This document shows, piece by piece, positions 6,737 through 8,529 of a stretch of 8,529 nt of DNA. The position numbers and the translations under genes are program-made. Below the pieces are notes generated by a model that was not told where the DNA came from, searched no databases, and saw only the letters and a list, made by a program, of their open reading frames with translations. Numbering within the stretch: position 1 is the first letter of the stretch; each line of letters starts with the position of its first letter. Source of the stretch: Acidimicrobiales bacterium (GTDB taxonomy: Bacteria > Actinomycetota > Acidimicrobiia > Acidimicrobiales > JAKAVM01); the NCBI GenBank assembly GCA_027451785.1, contig DAIDIS010000020.1, positions 1 through 8,529 on the forward strand. Direction: 5' to 3'.

Positions 6737-7716
6737 CTCCAGATGAGCTTGTAGAGTTTTATCCTTCGAGGAATTGAGCGGACTCCTGGAATGAACGGTA
6801 CAAGGATAAAGGCGAGGGTGAGAATCGCCATGGTGGCCCAAACCAGAGCATCGGCATTACCTGAATGTGAGAATGGCGGTATTTGGTACCACATCGTGTA
6901 AAGCCATAGCCAAGACTGGCCCGGGAAAGACCCTGTCTCGTTCATCATTCCCCATTGAGTGCCCTGAAGATGCTCGCTTCCGGCTACGTTAGCCATGTAG
7001 CTGCCGTCGTTGAGGAACAAAAGGGGCTTCGTGTAGTTGGTGTCGTAGAACTGATGAGAACGCAGCAGCGCTCCGTCTAGAGCGCCACTCCTGGCCATAT
7101 TTGTCAGCGAGGAGACCATGGTCGCCACAGGACCGTACGAGCCTTGCGGCACCGACAGGGCGCCTGAGTTCCAAGTGGCCTTAGAGACTGCGGACTCGTA
7201 CGAGTTCTCCCAATTTGCCTGTTCGCTGCTCGTCGCTGAGGCGAATCGCTTAAGCGCGGTTGCGAGGCTCGGCTGATCTGACAGTGTTTCCAAGGGCTGA
7301 ATCACGAATGACTCGGCGGTGTTTACAGGAATCCTGGCGCCTGCAATTCTGGCGAGACTCACAGGTCCCAAAGTCTGGCCGGCATTCGGCGTCGTATTGT
7401 ACGGAGGACCGTAGTGCGCTGTCGCGGAGGTTCCGTCGAGCTCGGTGATGGCGGTCTGCGCAAAGCCAACGGGATCGCTGCGGGACCAAGACTGCAGCGT
7501 GACCGGAGTCTTGTCGGGTGACGAAAATAGCACCGCTAAGGCGACGACCAGTATTGCAACCCCTGCAAGGGCGGTGACGAACTCCTTGATTAGGTCATAG
7601 CGGAAATAGCCACCGCTCCACGGTTTGACGTCCCGGTCAGGGTTCCACTTGCGCTTTGACCCGTCGGACGAATTAGGCGATGACTTCTCTTTGGAGAGTT
7701 GATCAACCACGGCCAC
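6718..7716 (-). CDS. Membrane-anchored protein of unknown family, partner of cytochrome b
   Basis: I do not recognise this 332-residue product by name. It has a charged, Ser-rich cytoplasmic N-terminus (1-42), one membrane span (about 44-64), a large domain expected outside (65-288), a second span (about 289-308) and a basic tail ending WRDHYRS. Distinctive segments are TAHYGPPYNTTP (99-110), ARIPVNTAESFVIQPL (127-142), KPLLFLNDGSYMANV (230-244), and GMMNETGSFPGQSWLWLYTMWYQIPPF (256-282). There is no Cys anywhere, hence no CxxCH heme or Fe-S site, and no PEWY motif of a subunit IV. It overlaps the cytochrome b gene by 14 bases in another frame, so it is very likely a subunit of the same complex. 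Start uncertain: GTG 7716 has AGGAGG 9 nt upstream; GTG 7710 has AAGGAG 5 nt upstream and would give 330 residues. Confidence 0.85.
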   Translation of the reverse strand: MAVVDQLSKEKSSPNSSDGSKRKWNPDRDVKPWSGGYFRYDLIKEFVTALAGVAILVVALAVLFSSPDKTPVTLQSWSRSDPVGFAQTAITELDGTSATAHYGPPYNTTPNAGQTLGPVSLARIAGARIPVNTAESFVIQPLETLSDQPSLATALKRFASATSSEQANWENSYESAVSKATWNSGALSVPQGSYGPVATMVSSLTNMARSGALDGALLRSHQFYDTNYTKPLLFLNDGSYMANVAGSEHLQGTQWGMMNETGSFPGQSWLWLYTMWYQIPPFSHSGNADALVWATMAILTLAFILVPFIPGVRSIPRRIKLYKLIWRDHYRS

Positions 7717-8332
7717 TCCTTACGTCCTCCTCAAATGGGGGCACGACGCCCTTGTGCCTCACCAGCAAAATGTGAAGGCCCACCAGAATTCCCACGACGG
7801 CCGGCAAAAGGACGATATGCCACATGAACATCTGGCCGAAATTCATCACGTTGAAGTAGGCACCAATCCCGACCGAGTTGAGTCCGTCCTTGGCTTGAAC
7901 GGCGATCCATTGCGAGTCGAAATTCTGCTGGGAGAGATACCCGGTGAACGCCGCCCCAACTGATACGGCGAAGGAAACCGCTCCAGTAACCCACGTCTTG
8001 GCTCTGCCCCCCCTCCAAGCTGCCATTGCGAACTTGCCCCAGAGGTGTACCACCATGAAGAGAAAGAACAGCTCGACGCTCCAGAGGTGGGTCGAGTTGA
8101 TGAACAGCCCGACTTTGGAGGTATGCCACCAGGCCGGGCCCTCGAGGGCAAGTAACGTGCCGGACAAGATCACTATCGCCAGGGCCGAGACCGTCAAAAC
8201 TCCGAAAACGTATATCCAAGAACTCACGTACGAAGGCTGATCGTCGGGGAGTAGGTGTTCGGGTGGCAATGCCCGGACCAGGGCATCACGAACTGACCCT
8301 GTCCATGTTGGCTTTGCTTCCTTAGTGGTCAC
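7703..8332 (-). CDS. Cytochrome b6-like (cytochrome b N-terminal domain) membrane subunit
   Basis: A 209-residue integral membrane protein with about four spans, the length of a stand-alone cytochrome b6. The second helix carries His82 and His96 (THLWSVELFFLFMVVHLW), 14 apart. The fourth carries His172 and His187 (WHIVLLPAVVGILVGLHILLVRH), 15 apart. That 14/15 pattern is typical of b6-type proteins and gives ligands for two b hemes. FTGYLSQQNFDSQW (129-142) sits where the quinol-oxidising helix has GYxLPWxQ: Gly-Tyr stays but Leu-Pro-Trp is replaced. It should move electrons between quinone and a partner on either side of the membrane. GTG start overlaps the upstream small gene stop as GTGA, and a hairpin covers the weak AAGGG ribosome site. 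The C-terminal half of cytochrome b is not encoded next door, so this is unlikely to be a standard bc1/b6f complex. Confidence 0.88.
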   Translation of the reverse strand: MTTKEAKPTWTGSVRDALVRALPPEHLLPDDQPSYVSSWIYVFGVLTVSALAIVILSGTLLALEGPAWWHTSKVGLFINSTHLWSVELFFLFMVVHLWGKFAMAAWRGGRAKTWVTGAVSFAVSVGAAFTGYLSQQNFDSQWIAVQAKDGLNSVGIGAYFNVMNFGQMFMWHIVLLPAVVGILVGLHILLVRHKGVVPPFEEDVRSGRG

Positions 8333-8478
8333 TTTGTCCGCCCTTCGCTTTTTGCGAATGGGACAAGCAGAGCCAGAACAAAAATCACAATCATCACCAG
8401 GATGACTATGAAGTTCGCTTCAGAGATCTGGACGAATCCCCAGTGGAAGTAGTGTCCCGCGTGGTTTAGGTCAATCAA
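8329..8478 (-). CDS. Small 49-residue single-span membrane protein
   Basis: TTG at 8478 opens a 49-codon frame ending TGA at 8329-8331. The product begins MIDLNHAGHYFHWGFVQIS, followed by one hydrophobic span (about 23-41, FIVILVMIVIFVLALLVPF) and a short basic tail (KSEGRTK). Support for a real gene: a near-perfect Shine-Dalgarno AGGAGG (8486-8491) 7 nt before the start, a GTGA overlap with the cytochrome b gene, and a TTGA overlap with the frame ending upstream. The N-terminal H6-x2-H9-x2-H12 cluster just before the span is notable. It is probably a minor subunit or assembly factor of the cytochrome b complex. Family not named; I have an impression that similar small proteins accompany such cytochrome b genes in other Actinobacteria, but could not check this. 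Confidence 0.75.
   Translation of the reverse strand: MIDLNHAGHYFHWGFVQISEANFIVILVMIVIFVLALLVPFAKSEGRTK
8336..8364 (-). promoter_or_regulatory. Hairpin over the cytochrome b ribosome-binding site
   Basis: On the minus strand TTCGC and GCGAA (8354-8358 and 8344-8348) form a stem with an AAAAA loop, extended past a one-base bulge by CCC/GGG (8360-8362 with 8341-8343). An alternative outer pairing joins GTCC with GGAC (8361-8364 with 8336-8339). The right arm contains the only candidate Shine-Dalgarno (AAGGG) for GTG 8332. Ribosomes finishing the small upstream gene would melt it, which would couple the two genes. Confidence 0.45.
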
Positions 8479-8528
8479 TTATCCACCTCCTGAAAGAAAA
8501 AGACGCCCTTGTAAAGCCAAGTTAGCGG
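8475..8528 (-). CDS. C-terminal 17 residues of an unidentified upstream gene (partial)
   Basis: On the minus strand one frame is open from the window edge and reads PLTWLYKGVFFFQEVDN, then TGA at 8475-8477. This stop overlaps the TTG start of the small membrane protein as TTGA, the same kind of overlap seen for the next gene pair. The aromatic-rich residues look like real protein. One other frame (ending TAA at 8479-8481) is also open but less protein-like. The family cannot be told from 17 residues; a further redox subunit is a guess from context. Confidence 0.45.
   Translation of the reverse strand, partial: PLTWLYKGVFFFQEVDN
8483..8491 (-). promoter_or_regulatory. Near-perfect Shine-Dalgarno deciding the TTG start of the small gene
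   Basis: AGGAGGTGG on the minus strand matches the 16S rRNA tail over AGGAGGTG and lies 7 nt (from AGGAGG) before TTG 8478. It lies within the end of the upstream frame and is the strongest ribosome site in the window, which supports translation of the 49-residue product. Confidence 0.75.
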
Positions 8529-8529
8529 T

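Noticed and set aside
6718..7716. The 332-residue protein as a cytochrome c or as cytochrome b subunit IV
   Set aside because: It has no Cys and so no CxxCH, no PEWY motif, and only two terminal spans instead of three or more.
1..8529. tRNA, rRNA, insertion sequence or prophage features
   Set aside because: No cloverleaf, transposase, integrase or terminal inverted repeats with target duplications were seen on either strand.

Overview
The window looks like a piece of an actinobacterial chromosome, most likely from the Acidimicrobiia (an Acidimicrobium, Ferrimicrobium or Acidithrix type of organism). This is inferred from three things. There is a secreted protein with Thr/Pro linkers of the TTTTAAP kind and 'GYWEIASDGGVFAFGDAGFFGSTG' repeats, which are very common in that class. 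There is a response regulator and kinase pair of the mycobacterial DosR/DosS type. GTG and TTG starts are frequent and base composition is moderately GC-rich by eye. No database search was possible.

Left part, plus strand (2-4762). The window opens inside a large secreted or surface protein whose N-terminus lies outside. Its end carries what may be the close of a glycosidase-like domain, a Thr/Pro linker, a Ser/Gly linker, and two and a half 42-residue repeats. A gap of 119 bp holds a 10-bp hairpin with a GTAA loop. Then come three genes chained by stop/start overlaps (GTGA, ATGA): an O-antigen-ligase/polymerase-type membrane protein and two GT4 glycosyltransferases. Together they look like part of a surface polysaccharide or glycan-assembly cluster.

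Middle part (4799-6641). A NarL/DosR-type response regulator on the minus strand and a GAF-HisKA_3-HATPase sensor kinase on the plus strand are transcribed divergently from a gap of about 67 bp. The GAF domain keeps the positions of the heme-binding His and distal Tyr of mycobacterial DosS. It has Gly where DosS has the channel-blocking Glu87, as in the oxygen sensor DosT. This suggests a compact, single-GAF redox or gas sensor. A 17-bp stem hairpin ends the kinase gene and the convergent cytochrome operon.

Right part, minus strand (6718-8529, read right to left). A tightly overlapped operon contains the last residues of an unidentified gene, a 49-residue single-span membrane protein, a cytochrome b6-like N-terminal cytochrome b (four heme-ligand His with 14- and 15-residue spacings), and a 330-residue protein anchored at both ends with a large outside domain of unknown family. 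There is no canonical subunit IV (PEWY) in what is visible. This looks like a non-standard membrane quinol or electron-transfer module and is the part most likely to hold something little described. Its position beside a possible heme/gas-sensing two-component system suggests, but does not prove, a respiratory regulatory link.
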